From Novosphingobium jiangmenense (lineage in GTDB: Bacteria > Pseudomonadota > Alphaproteobacteria > Sphingomonadales > Sphingomonadaceae), in assembly GCF_015694345.1 (NCBI RefSeq), contig NZ_JADQDC010000009.1, positions 1 to 64,000 on the forward strand: a DNA stretch of 64,000 bases, read 5' to 3'. Below the pieces are notes generated by a model. That model ran no database searches and was not told the DNA's origin. It saw nothing but the letters and a program-made list of their open reading frames with translations. The translations under genes and the position numbers were made by a program. Below are positions 42,068-51,231 of the stretch, piece by piece; the stretch's first letter is position 1, and the number at the start of each line of letters is the position of its first letter.

Positions 42068-43300
42068 ATGAAGAAGATTGCAGCAATGGCGACGGTGTCT
42101 GCCTTGGCACTGGCCGGAATGGTTTTTGCAGCCGCAGGCGGCAACAAGAACGCAACCTCCAGCGCAGTCGTTCTTCCGGTTGGCAGCACTGCCACGGCGC
42201 CCGCATCCGCGCAGCCGACCACTGCGGCTGCAGTCGGCTCGGTCATTGCCGACAGCTGGATCTGCGTGTTCCGCGCCGGTGCAGTCGCCCGTGGTTCCGA
42301 ACAGGCAGAAGCCAACCGCGTCGCCAGCCAGGCGGGCGGAAACGTCGGCCATGTCTATACCTCCGCGCTGCAGGGCTTCTCGATCCACGCCAAGGCCGCC
42401 AGCGCCGCCGCAATCGCCGCGCGCAATCCCAACATCGCCAAGTGCGAAGCCGACCAGATTGCCACCGTCATCGATCCGGTCAATTCGCTTGCCAGCCCGG
42501 GCGGCAACGTCAGCGCTTCGGCTACCGAGACCACGCCGCCGGGCATCATCCGCGTCGGCGGCGGCAACGCTTCCTATGCAATTTCCGGCCGCGCCTTCGT
42601 GATCGACACCGGCATCGACCTGACCCACCCCGACCTCAATGTCGACAAGGCCAGCAGCAAGAACTTCGTGCCGCGTGACAAGTCGGCCAACGACCTCAAT
42701 GGCCACGGCAGCCACGTTGCTGGCACCATTGCCGCCAAGATCAACGGTTCGGGCGTGGTCGGCGTGGCACCGGGCGCGACGCTGGTTGCGGTCCGCGTGC
42801 TCGACCGTCGCGGCAGCGGCGCCTATGCGGACGTGATCGCTGGCGTGGATTACGTCGCCAAAATCGGCAAGCCGGGCGACGTTGCCAACATGAGCCTTGG
42901 TGGCCCGGTTTCGACCACGCTCGATCAGGCTGTGATCAATGCCTCCACCAACAGCGGGGTGGTCTTTGCACTGGCAGCTGGCAACGACGGCGAGGACGCC
43001 AACCTGCACTCGCCAGCACGCGCCAACGGTCCGAACATCTACACGGTTGCCGCGGTCAACAGCAGCGACACCTTCGCCAGCTTCTCCAACTACTCGGCGC
43101 TCGGCTCGCCGGTCGACTTCGCAGAACCCGGCGTGTCGATCCTGTCGACCTGGATGAACGGTGGCTACAACACCATCTCAGGCACCTCGATGGCGACTCC
43201 GCACCTTGCCGGTCTGGTCCTGATCGGGGGTCCGCGCAACGACGGCCGGACTTCGACTGCCGCCGCCAACGGCGTGAGCTTCCCGATCGGCGTGAAGTAA
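42068..43300 (+). CDS. Secreted subtilisin-like serine protease (S8) inside the flagellar island
   Basis: A 410-residue subtilase. The signal peptide is KKIAAMATVSALALAGMVFAAAG. Residues ~55-145 look like an I9-type propeptide (VIADSWICVFRAGAV, GHVYTSALQGFSIHA). The catalytic triad is Asp180 (VIDTGID), His213 (NGHGSHVAGTI) and Ser374 (GTSMATPHLAG), with the oxyanion Asn in ALAAGNDG. It follows motB and precedes a strong terminator, with flagellin convergent beyond. The 146-base gap before it, with GACAGGGAGCG as ribosome site, suggests its own promoter. Whether it works on flagellar components or is only a neighbour is unknown. Confidence 0.9.
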   Translation: MKKIAAMATVSALALAGMVFAAAGGNKNATSSAVVLPVGSTATAPASAQPTTAAAVGSVIADSWICVFRAGAVARGSEQAEANRVASQAGGNVGHVYTSALQGFSIHAKAASAAAIAARNPNIAKCEADQIATVIDPVNSLASPGGNVSASATETTPPGIIRVGGGNASYAISGRAFVIDTGIDLTHPDLNVDKASSKNFVPRDKSANDLNGHGSHVAGTIAAKINGSGVVGVAPGATLVAVRVLDRRGSGAYADVIAGVDYVAKIGKPGDVANMSLGGPVSTTLDQAVINASTNSGVVFALAAGNDGEDANLHSPARANGPNIYTVAAVNSSDTFASFSNYSALGSPVDFAEPGVSILSTWMNGGYNTISGTSMATPHLAGLVLIGGPRNDGRTSTAAANGVSFPIGVK

Positions 43301-43323
43301 AAGCCACAGTATCGTTAACCAAT

Positions 43324-43357
43324 GAAAGGGCGGCCCCGATCGGGAGCCGCCCTTTCT
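43324..43357 (+). terminator. Terminator of the subtilase gene
   Basis: GAAAGGGCGGC (43324-43334) pairs exactly with GCCGCCCTTTC (43346-43356), loop CCCGATCGGGA which itself can pair. It begins 24 bases after the stop. The short T content (CCCTTTCTG) is modest but the stem is strong. Confidence 0.7.
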
Positions 43358-43380
43358 GCATTACCGGAGAACGCACGAAG

Positions 43381-43410
43381 GCCCGGCGACCCGCCAAAGG
43401 ATCGCCGGGC
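43381..43410 (-). terminator. Hairpin downstream of the flagellin gene
   Basis: GCCCGGCGA (43381-43389) pairs exactly with TCGCCGGGC (43402-43410), 39 bases past the flagellin stop on the minus strand. On that strand it is followed by CTTCGTGCG with no T-run. It is likely the 3' end of the abundant flagellin mRNA. Confidence 0.5.
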
Positions 43411-43448
43411 TCGTGATCACGCCTGGTGGAGACAGGCGTATGTCATGC

Positions 43449-44258
43449 TTAGCGCAGCAGCGAGAGGACGTTCTGCTGGCTCTGGTTGGCCTGGGCGATC
43501 ATCGCGGTCGAAGCCTGCGAAAGGATCTGGGCCTTGGCCATCTGCGTGGTTTCCGCCGAGTAGTCGGTATCCTGAATACGCGAACGGGCGTCCGACAGGT
43601 TGGTGATGTTGTCGTTGAGGTTGTTCACCACCGATTCCAGACGGTTCTGGCCGGCACCGAAAGTCGCACGGGCAGCGTTCACTTCACCCAGAGCGGTATC
43701 GACGTCGTCGATGGTGGTGCCTGCGTTGGTGCCGTCGGTGCCGCTGACGTCGAAGGCGACCGTGTTGATCTGCTTCGAGGTGATCGTCACCGTGGTCGCG
43801 GTTTCCGAGCCGACCTGGATGTCGAAGGTCTTGTCGGCGGTGCTGTCGAACACGGTGTTGCCGTTGAACTTGGTGTCGGAAAGAACGGCGTTGATCTGGT
43901 CCGTCAGTTCCTGGACTTCCGTGTTCATGTAGTCGCGGTCGGATTCCTGATAGGTCGCCGACTTGGCCTGAACTGCCAACTCGCGGACGCGCTGCATCAT
44001 GTTGGTGACTTCGCTCAGCGCACCTTCAGCCGTCTGAGCGAGTGAGATGCCGTCGTTGGCATTGCGCACGCCTTGGGCCATGCCCTTGATCTGCGAGGTC
44101 ATGGTCGTGGCAATGGCCAGACCTGCCGCGTCGTCCTTGGCGCCGTTGATGCGCTTGCCGGTCGACAGGCGTTCCATCGCCGTGCCGAGCATCTTGCTCG
44201 CCGAGGTCGACGAGTTAGCAGCCTTGATGGCGCTGATGTTGGTATTGATAACCGCCAT
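43449..44258 (-). CDS. fliC: Flagellin (filament subunit)
   Basis: A 269-residue flagellin. The conserved D0/D1 termini are intact: MAVINTNISAIKAANSS, AMERLSTGKRINGAKDDAAGLAIATTM and LSDARSRIQDTDYSAETTQMAKAQILSQASTAMIAQANQSQQNVLSLLR at the C-terminus. The variable central domain is very small, as usual in alphaproteobacteria. FliS and FliD partners are encoded at the end of the fli operon. It is the only flagellin gene in the window, on the opposite strand from its neighbours, and divergent from the sigma-54 activator. The leader has AGAATGG near the start. Confidence 0.96.
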   Translation of the reverse strand: MAVINTNISAIKAANSSTSASKMLGTAMERLSTGKRINGAKDDAAGLAIATTMTSQIKGMAQGVRNANDGISLAQTAEGALSEVTNMMQRVRELAVQAKSATYQESDRDYMNTEVQELTDQINAVLSDTKFNGNTVFDSTADKTFDIQVGSETATTVTITSKQINTVAFDVSGTDGTNAGTTIDDVDTALGEVNAARATFGAGQNRLESVVNNLNDNITNLSDARSRIQDTDYSAETTQMAKAQILSQASTAMIAQANQSQQNVLSLLR

Positions 44259-44336
44259 TTTCCATTCTCCGGTAGGTGGTGTGTCGTTCCCGAAAGGACC
44301 GCCGGGTCAGAGGATCGACACGGCTGTCGGGACTAA

Positions 44337-44389
44337 GACCGGCAAATGGCAGCCGGTTTTAAGTTGCCGCCCGGCAAAAGAATGCCGCC
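44337..44389. promoter_or_regulatory. Flagellin promoter region with TGCCGG clusters
   Basis: ACCGGCAAATGGCAGCCGGT (44338-44357) and TTGCCGCCCGGCAAAAG (44364-44380) are inverted TGCCGG-type repeats as near flgB and in fliK. Overlapping on the minus strand is TAAA-N14-GCCGGTC (44361 to 44337), which could be a sigma-28 promoter for flagellin, 79 bases before the ATG. On the plus strand TAAAGTTT (44424-44431) with GTCGGTC (44442-44448) has the same TAAA-N14 form upstream of the activator gene. No consensus sigma-54 element was found. Confidence 0.4.
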
Positions 44390-44474
44390 CATAGGTACTG
44401 GCCCTTAGGGTTACCCGCCCCCTTAAAGTTTCAACCTGTTTGTCGGTCCCGCGCGAAAGAAGGGACCAGACAGG

Positions 44475-45745
<1,271 letters not shown>

Positions 45746-45749
<4 letters not shown>

Positions 45750-46111
45750 GCGTCTCCGGCATCGGCGGCCGGGCTTCCGGCATCCAGGACATCATGGCCC
45801 TGCGCCAGCAGATCATGGAGCGCTCGCAGCTGCTCCAGCAGGTCAAGTCGCCCGAGGCGACGCAAGCGCCGCAAGGCAGCAGCGGCCCGGCAGGAAGCTT
45901 CACCGACAGCCTGAAAGGCGCGCTCGATAGCGTCAGCGCGGCCCAGCAGAAGTCCAGCGCGATCACCGAAGCCTATGAAAAGGGCGAAGTCGTCGATGTC
46001 GCCAAGGTCATGCTGGCGCGGCAGGAGGCGGGCGTGGCGTTCGAAGCGACGCTGCAGGTCCGCAACAAGCTGCTGACCGCCTACCAGGACATCATGCGGA
46101 TGGGAGTGTGA
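45746..46111 (+). CDS. fliE: Flagellar MS-ring/rod adaptor FliE
   Basis: A 121-residue protein. SFTDSLKGALDSVSAAQQKSSAITEAYEKGE and the C-terminal LARQEAGVAFEATLQVRNKLLTAYQDIMRMGV are diagnostic of FliE, which links the MS ring to the rod and is the first exported subunit. It overlaps the activator stop by four bases, and fliF begins four bases after its stop, so the activator and the fli operon are one transcript. Confidence 0.94.
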
Positions 46112-46115
46112 TTGA

Positions 46116-47816
46116 ATGGCTGACCTCGTTCCGGCCCCCGCACCTTTGACCTTCGGCGTCCTGACCGACCCCGCCGCCGGAAGCTTCGGCACGCGGGCCA
46201 AGGCGTTTCTGGCGCAGCCCCCGGTGCGGCGCACGCTGCCATGGTTTGCAGGCGTTTCCGCTGCGGGCCTGACCGCCGTGCTATGGCTGACGATGGCCCC
46301 TGCGCCGCAGCGCATGCTCTACAGCCAGCTTTCGGACAGCGAACGCGCCGAAGTTATCGCCAGCCTCGACAAGGCTTCCATCCCCTACCAGATCGACAAC
46401 GCCACCGGTGCGATCACGGTGGGCGAGGACGACCTCTACAAGGCGCGCATGGCCGCCGCCTCGGACGGCGCGATCGCCACGCCGGAAACCGGCACGCAGA
46501 TGCTCGACAAGCTGCCGATGGGCGCGAGCCGGGGACTTGAAGGCCAGCGCCTGCAGGCCGCGCGCGAGCGTGAGCTGGAACTGACGGTGATGGAGATCGA
46601 CGGGGTCGAGGCCGTGCGGGTCCATCTCGCCGAGCCGGAGAAATCGGTGTTCGTGCGCGAGAACGTGCCGCCATCGGCCTCGGTCATGGTAAAGCTGAAG
46701 CGCGGGCGGCAGCTTTCGGAAAGCCAGGTGCGCGCCATCGTCAACCTCGTGGCCGGTTCGGTGCCGGGGCTTTCCATCGATGCGGTGCGTGTGGTCGACC
46801 AGCATGGCGCGCTGCTTTCCGATCCCTCCGGCCCCGATGGCGACAGGCTCGAACTGCAGCAGCGCATGGAAGAGAAATTGCGCCAGCAGGTGGCGCAACT
46901 GCTGACGCCGATGCTGGGCGAAGGCAATTTCTCGTCGGAGATCCAGCTCGATCTCGACATGGATCAGGTGACCTCGGCCCGCGAAAGCTATGACAAGCAG
47001 GGCGTCGTCCGGCAGGAAACGCAAAGCGCCTCGCAACAGACCGGCGCGGCAACCGCGCAAGGCGTGCCGGGCGTTACCGCCAACACCCCGCCGCCTGCGA
47101 CGACAGCCCAGCCGGGGGCACCGCAAGGCACGCCAACTGCTGCAGCCACACCCGGCGCTAACGGGGAATCCAGCTCCTCGCGCACTTACGAGCTCGGCCG
47201 CGAGGTTGCCGTATCGAACCAGACGCCGGGCAAGATCAAGCGCCTGTCCGTAGCGGTTGCGCTTAGCGCCGAGACCATGGCCAAGGCCAAGCCGCAGGAC
47301 ATCGAACAGATCAAGCAACTCGTCAGCGCCGCAGTCGGCGCCGACCCGGCCCGTGGCGATCAGGTTGCCGTGGCCGTGCGCGCGTTCAAGCCCGCCGACG
47401 TTGCACCCGCACCGTTCTGGGAAACGCCGTGGTTCGCGACGATCCTGCGCAATGCCGTGGCGCTGATCGCGGTCCTGCTGGTGCTGCTGCTGGGCGTACG
47501 CCCGCTGATCAAGACGCTGAAGAAGGAGCCAGCTGCGGAGCCGGAGGGCAAGCCTCTGAAAAAGCGCAAGAAGGGTGAAGAGGCGGACTACGAGGACGAC
47601 GAAGTCGGCGACGACACCGCCGAAACCGTCACGGCCGAGGAAGTTGCCCAGGCCATCCAGCCTGCGCAGAACCCCGAAACCGGCGTTGTCGACGCCGAAG
47701 CGCTCGCCCGGCAGGTCAGCCTCGCGCAGCGGCTTGTCGTCGAAAAGCCCGACAGCGCGGTGGTTGCGCTCAAGCAGATGCTGAAAGAGCCTGAAGAGGA
47801 AGGTGCCAGCGCATGA
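46116..47816 (+). CDS. fliF: Flagellar MS-ring protein FliF
   Basis: A 566-residue inner-membrane ring protein with two transmembrane helices: TLPWFAGVSAAGLTAVLWLTM near the N-terminus and FATILRNAVALIAVLLVLLLGVRPLI at about 445-470. The ring-building motifs (RMLYSQLSDSERAEVIASLDKASIPYQI, KSVFVRENVPPSASVMVKLKRGRQLS) are present. The cytoplasmic tail after ~470 is acidic and binds FliG. It overlaps fliG by four bases. Confidence 0.95.
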   Translation: MADLVPAPAPLTFGVLTDPAAGSFGTRAKAFLAQPPVRRTLPWFAGVSAAGLTAVLWLTMAPAPQRMLYSQLSDSERAEVIASLDKASIPYQIDNATGAITVGEDDLYKARMAAASDGAIATPETGTQMLDKLPMGASRGLEGQRLQAARERELELTVMEIDGVEAVRVHLAEPEKSVFVRENVPPSASVMVKLKRGRQLSESQVRAIVNLVAGSVPGLSIDAVRVVDQHGALLSDPSGPDGDRLELQQRMEEKLRQQVAQLLTPMLGEGNFSSEIQLDLDMDQVTSARESYDKQGVVRQETQSASQQTGAATAQGVPGVTANTPPPATTAQPGAPQGTPTAAATPGANGESSSSRTYELGREVAVSNQTPGKIKRLSVAVALSAETMAKAKPQDIEQIKQLVSAAVGADPARGDQVAVAVRAFKPADVAPAPFWETPWFATILRNAVALIAVLLVLLLGVRPLIKTLKKEPAAEPEGKPLKKRKKGEEADYEDDEVGDDTAETVTAEEVAQAIQPAQNPETGVVDAEALARQVSLAQRLVVEKPDSAVVALKQMLKEPEEEGASA

Positions 47817-48832
47817 GCGACCTGATGGAAGCCCCGGCCATCTCCGATCCCGAACGCGCGGCGGTGATGGTCATGCTGCTGGAAGACGATCAGGCTGCGC
47901 AGATCCTGGCGCAACTCGAACCGGCGGAACTGCGCCTGCTTGGCGAAAAGATGTGCGCGCTGGGCGAGATCGGCCCGGTGGCCATTGCCCAGGCCATTGC
48001 CGGGTTCGTCGAGAAGACCGAACGACTTGGCCTGATCGCGCACGATCGCGTGGGGCAAGTGCGCTCGCTGATGACGCGGGCGGTGGGCGAAGTGAAGGCC
48101 GACAGCCTGATGCAGCGCATCCTGCCCGACGATCCTGCACGCACGCCCAGCATCGAACTCGCCAAGTGGCTGACGCCGCAGGTGATCGTGCCGCTGATCC
48201 GCGACGAACACCCGCAGGCGATCGCCGTGCTGCTGGTCCAGCTTGATCCGGAAGTGGCCGCCTCCGTGCTCCACGGCCTCCCGGATGAGGTGCAGCCGCA
48301 GGTCGTGCAGCGCATCGCCACGCTCGGCCCGGTTGCGCCCGAGGCGATCGCCATGCTCGAGGAGATGCTGCACCAGCGCATCGGCGAGCGGCACGGGTCC
48401 AGCGCCTTTACGATGGGCGGCCCGCGCGAGGCGGCCGACATCATCAACGCCTCGGTCCGTGCTGTCGAAAAGCGCGTCATGCCCGAAATCGCCAAGCAGG
48501 ACCGCCAGCTTGCCAAGGCCATCGAGAACGAGATGTTCAAGTTCGAACACCTCTTCGCGCTCGACGACAAGTCGATGGGCGCGCTGCTGCGCGAGGTCGA
48601 CAGCGATGCCCTGATCGCCGCGCTCAAGGGCATTCCCGAGGAGCAGCGCGAGGTGTTCTTCCGCGCCATGTCGGCGCGCGCTGCCGATGGCGTGCGCGAC
48701 GAGATTGCCGCGCGTGGACGCATGAAGATGGCCGAAGTGATCGAAGCGCAGAAGGCCATGGTCACCGCCGCCCGCCGCCTCTCGGCAGAGGGCGTGATCG
48801 TGTTCGGCGCGGGCGACGACGACTATGTCTGA
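47813..48832 (+). CDS. fliG: Flagellar motor switch protein FliG
   Basis: A 339-residue switch protein that contacts MotA and sets rotation. N-terminal DPERAAVMVMLLEDDQAAQILAQL, the middle EHPQAIAVLLVQLDPEVAASVLHGLP (EHPQ motif) and the C-terminal torque helix DKSMGALLREVDSDALIAALKG with conserved charged residues are all intact. Length is standard. It overlaps fliH by eight bases. Confidence 0.95.
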   Translation: MSDLMEAPAISDPERAAVMVMLLEDDQAAQILAQLEPAELRLLGEKMCALGEIGPVAIAQAIAGFVEKTERLGLIAHDRVGQVRSLMTRAVGEVKADSLMQRILPDDPARTPSIELAKWLTPQVIVPLIRDEHPQAIAVLLVQLDPEVAASVLHGLPDEVQPQVVQRIATLGPVAPEAIAMLEEMLHQRIGERHGSSAFTMGGPREAADIINASVRAVEKRVMPEIAKQDRQLAKAIENEMFKFEHLFALDDKSMGALLREVDSDALIAALKGIPEEQREVFFRAMSARAADGVRDEIAARGRMKMAEVIEAQKAMVTAARRLSAEGVIVFGAGDDDYV

Positions 48833-49439
48833 TGGCCTGCGCGCGATCTCGCTGGCGGACTTGGGGCAAGTCCCCACAGGTTTTGCGCGCGACCGCCGCT
48901 TCTTCCGCGAATTCTCCGCACCCGAGCCGGAGCCGGTCGTGGTCCCGGTGGAGGACGAACCCGAACCGCACGATCCGGTCGCCGAGGCCTGGGCCGATGG
49001 CTATGCCAAGGGCCTGGGCGAGGCGCAGGAAGCCGCTGCACAGCTCATTGCCGAGCAGGAAGCATCGCGTCAGAAGATCGAATTCGCGCTGGGCAAGCTC
49101 GATGCAGCCATGCAGACGGAGTTGCAGGACCGTTTGCGCGAAACCGTGATCGCCCTGTGCGAAGCGGCGATTGCCCCTGCCGCGCTCGATCCCGATGGGC
49201 TGACCCGACGCGTCGAAGTGGCCGCCGCCATGCTCGCGCGGGCCGAGGACCAGCGCGTAATCCGGCTCCACCCCGAAGACCTTGCCCTGATCGCCGCGCG
49301 CCTGCCCGAGGACTGGCACTTCGAACCTGACGCCTCGCTCGGACGCGGCGCGCTGCGCGTCGAAGGCGCGACCGGCGGGGTCGAGGATGGCCCCGAGCAG
49401 TGGCGCCGCGCCATCAACGAGGCGCTCCGCCAATGCTGA
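48825..49439 (+). CDS. fliH: Flagellar export regulator FliH-like protein
   Basis: A 204-residue protein in the FliH position. A central helical part with AEAWADGYAKGLGEAQEAAAQLIAEQEASRQ has the Gly/Ala-spaced FliH pattern, and the C-terminus (LHPEDLALIAARLPEDWHFEPDASLGRGALRVE) resembles the FliH/HrpE domain. FliH holds the ATPase FliI as a stator-like peripheral stalk. It overlaps fliI by seven bases. Sequence conservation is low, so the position is part of the evidence. Confidence 0.85.
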   Translation: MSDGLRAISLADLGQVPTGFARDRRFFREFSAPEPEPVVVPVEDEPEPHDPVAEAWADGYAKGLGEAQEAAAQLIAEQEASRQKIEFALGKLDAAMQTELQDRLRETVIALCEAAIAPAALDPDGLTRRVEVAAAMLARAEDQRVIRLHPEDLALIAARLPEDWHFEPDASLGRGALRVEGATGGVEDGPEQWRRAINEALRQC

Positions 49440-50770
49440 TGGGGCCGACCTTTTCCGCGCTGGACCGGGCGCTCGATTCCCTTGCCCTGTGCGAACCCGA
49501 TTTCACGCCCGCACGCTATGGACTTCTGGCCGCATGCGACGGCGGAATGCTCGAGGTTTCGGGCCTGTCCGTCCCCATCGGCACGCAATGCCGCATCGCC
49601 CACGGCGCAGGCTCACTGACGGCGGAGACCATCGGCTTTCGCAACGGGCGTACGTTGATGATGCTGCTCGGCGATCCGGTGCTGCTGCGGCCCGGTGCCA
49701 AGGTCCGTCCGGAAGGCCGCCCCGGCATGGTGCCGGTGGGGGAAGCACTCCTTGGCCGCGCTATCGATGGCGAGGGCAAGCCCATCGACGGCATGGGTCC
49801 TATCCACAATCGCCGGGAATGGCCTGCAGGTGGCGTGCGTGCCGCCGCGCTCGATCGTTCGCCGGTGCGCGAGAGCTTCGATACCGGTGTGCGCGCTCTC
49901 AATGCACTGACCACCTTCGGCATCGGCCAGCGTATAGGCATCATGGCGGGCTCGGGCGTCGGCAAGTCGGTCCTGCTCGACATGATCGCGCATGGTGCCG
50001 AGGCCGAGATCGTCATCGTCGGCCTGATCGGCGAGCGGGCGCGCGAAGTCTCGGACTTTGTCGAACGGCACATGCAGGGATCCAAGCGCGAGCGCTCGGT
50101 CATCGTTGCGGTGCCCGCAGACCATGCCCCCAATTTGCGCATTCGGGGCGCGATGATGGCCACCGCGATGGCCGAATACTTCCGCGCGCAAGGCAAGCGC
50201 GTGCTGCTGATCATGGACAGCCTGACCCGCGTCGCCCACGCCGGACGCGAGATTGCCCTGCTGCTCGGCGAACCAGGCGCCGCGCGCGGCTATCCGCCCT
50301 CGGCACTCGCCACGATCACCAAGCTGGTCGAGCGTGCGGGCAATTCGGCGGAAAGCGGCGGATCGGTGACCGGACTCTACACAGTCCTTGCCGATGGCGA
50401 CAACCAGGACGATCCGGTGGTCGATACCGCACGTTCGATCCTCGATGGGCACATCGTGCTCTCGCGCGATCTGGCGCAACGGGGGCAATATCCCGCGATC
50501 GACATCGCCGCCTCGCTAAGCCGCGTGATGAATGACATCACCGCGCCCGAACATCAGCGCGCTGCCCGCACCTTCCGCGCGCTCGTGGCAAGTTACGAGG
50601 CCAACCGCGATCTCGTGCTGATGGGCGCCTATCGCAGCGGAGCCGATCCCCAGCTCGATCGCGCCATCGCCATGCACGAGGTGCTGACCGGGTTCATCAG
50701 CCAGCCGCAGCGTGAAATCGTGTCGATGCCGCAAAGCGTTGCCGCGCTGACCCAGTTGATGGGCGCATGA
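49433..50770 (+). CDS. fliI: Flagellum-specific ATPase FliI
   Basis: A 445-residue AAA-like ATPase related to F1-beta that energises export. Walker A is GSGVGKS and Walker B LLIMDSLTR; GLIGERAREVSDFVE is the catalytic glutamate region, and GYPPSALATITKLVERAG is diagnostic of T3S ATPases. Length is typical. Start: ATG at 49433, with an alternative at 49439 that overlaps the fliH stop as TGATG. It overlaps fliJ by four bases. Confidence 0.95.
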   Translation: MLMGPTFSALDRALDSLALCEPDFTPARYGLLAACDGGMLEVSGLSVPIGTQCRIAHGAGSLTAETIGFRNGRTLMMLLGDPVLLRPGAKVRPEGRPGMVPVGEALLGRAIDGEGKPIDGMGPIHNRREWPAGGVRAAALDRSPVRESFDTGVRALNALTTFGIGQRIGIMAGSGVGKSVLLDMIAHGAEAEIVIVGLIGERAREVSDFVERHMQGSKRERSVIVAVPADHAPNLRIRGAMMATAMAEYFRAQGKRVLLIMDSLTRVAHAGREIALLLGEPGAARGYPPSALATITKLVERAGNSAESGGSVTGLYTVLADGDNQDDPVVDTARSILDGHIVLSRDLAQRGQYPAIDIAASLSRVMNDITAPEHQRAARTFRALVASYEANRDLVLMGAYRSGADPQLDRAIAMHEVLTGFISQPQREIVSMPQSVAALTQLMGA

Positions 50771-51198
50771 AGGCAGAACGGGAGCGCCTGGCGCGCCTGA
50801 GGCGGCTCGAGCGCATCCGCGACATCGCCCGCCAGACCGCGCTCGCCGAAGCGGGCAAGGCCGAGGGCACGCTGGCGCAGTTGCAGGGGCTGGTTGAACG
50901 GACCCAGCGACTGTCGGAGGAATATGCCGCGCGCACCGATCCCCGCGATGCGCACGGCTTGCAGCAACTGCGGCATTTCGTGGCAGGGCTTGATCGCATC
51001 ACCACCGGCACCCGCGCCGATGCCGATGCCGCGCGCAAGATCGCCGATGCCAAGGCGCAGGAAGCTGCCGCCGCCGAGCGTCGCCGCGCTGCCGTGGAAG
51101 AGCGTGCCGAGGCGCAGGAGCGCCTGATCGCGCGCAAGGTAGCATCCGCAACAACACCTACCACCGGCAAAAGGCAATCTGGCACGGGTCTTGAATAA
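50767..51198 (+). CDS. fliJ: FliJ-like coiled-coil export protein
   Basis: A 143-residue, highly charged Ala/Arg/Glu-rich helical protein, predicted here to be almost entirely coiled coil. FliJ is the central stalk that links the FliI hexamer to FlhA. The family is poorly conserved, and the identification rests on size, coiled-coil pattern and location between fliI and fliK. The last ~20 residues are Thr/Lys-rich. A sigma-54-like element overlaps its 3' end. Confidence 0.75.
   Translation: MKAERERLARLRRLERIRDIARQTALAEAGKAEGTLAQLQGLVERTQRLSEEYAARTDPRDAHGLQQLRHFVAGLDRITTGTRADADAARKIADAKAQEAAAAERRRAAVEERAEAQERLIARKVASATTPTTGKRQSGTGLE
51180..51195 (+). promoter_or_regulatory. Near-consensus sigma-54 promoter upstream of fliK
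   Basis: TGGCACGGGTCTTGAA has a perfect -24 element (TGGCAC) and correct spacing, but the -12 element reads TTGA in place of TTGC. It lies at the end of fliJ, 36 bases before the fliK start. It could be a weak internal promoter for fliKLMNOPQR-flhB. A TGCCGG cluster sits downstream inside fliK. Confidence 0.45.
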
Positions 51199-51231
51199 TC
51201 ACGGTTAACGCACCGCCACGGAGCCTGACTG

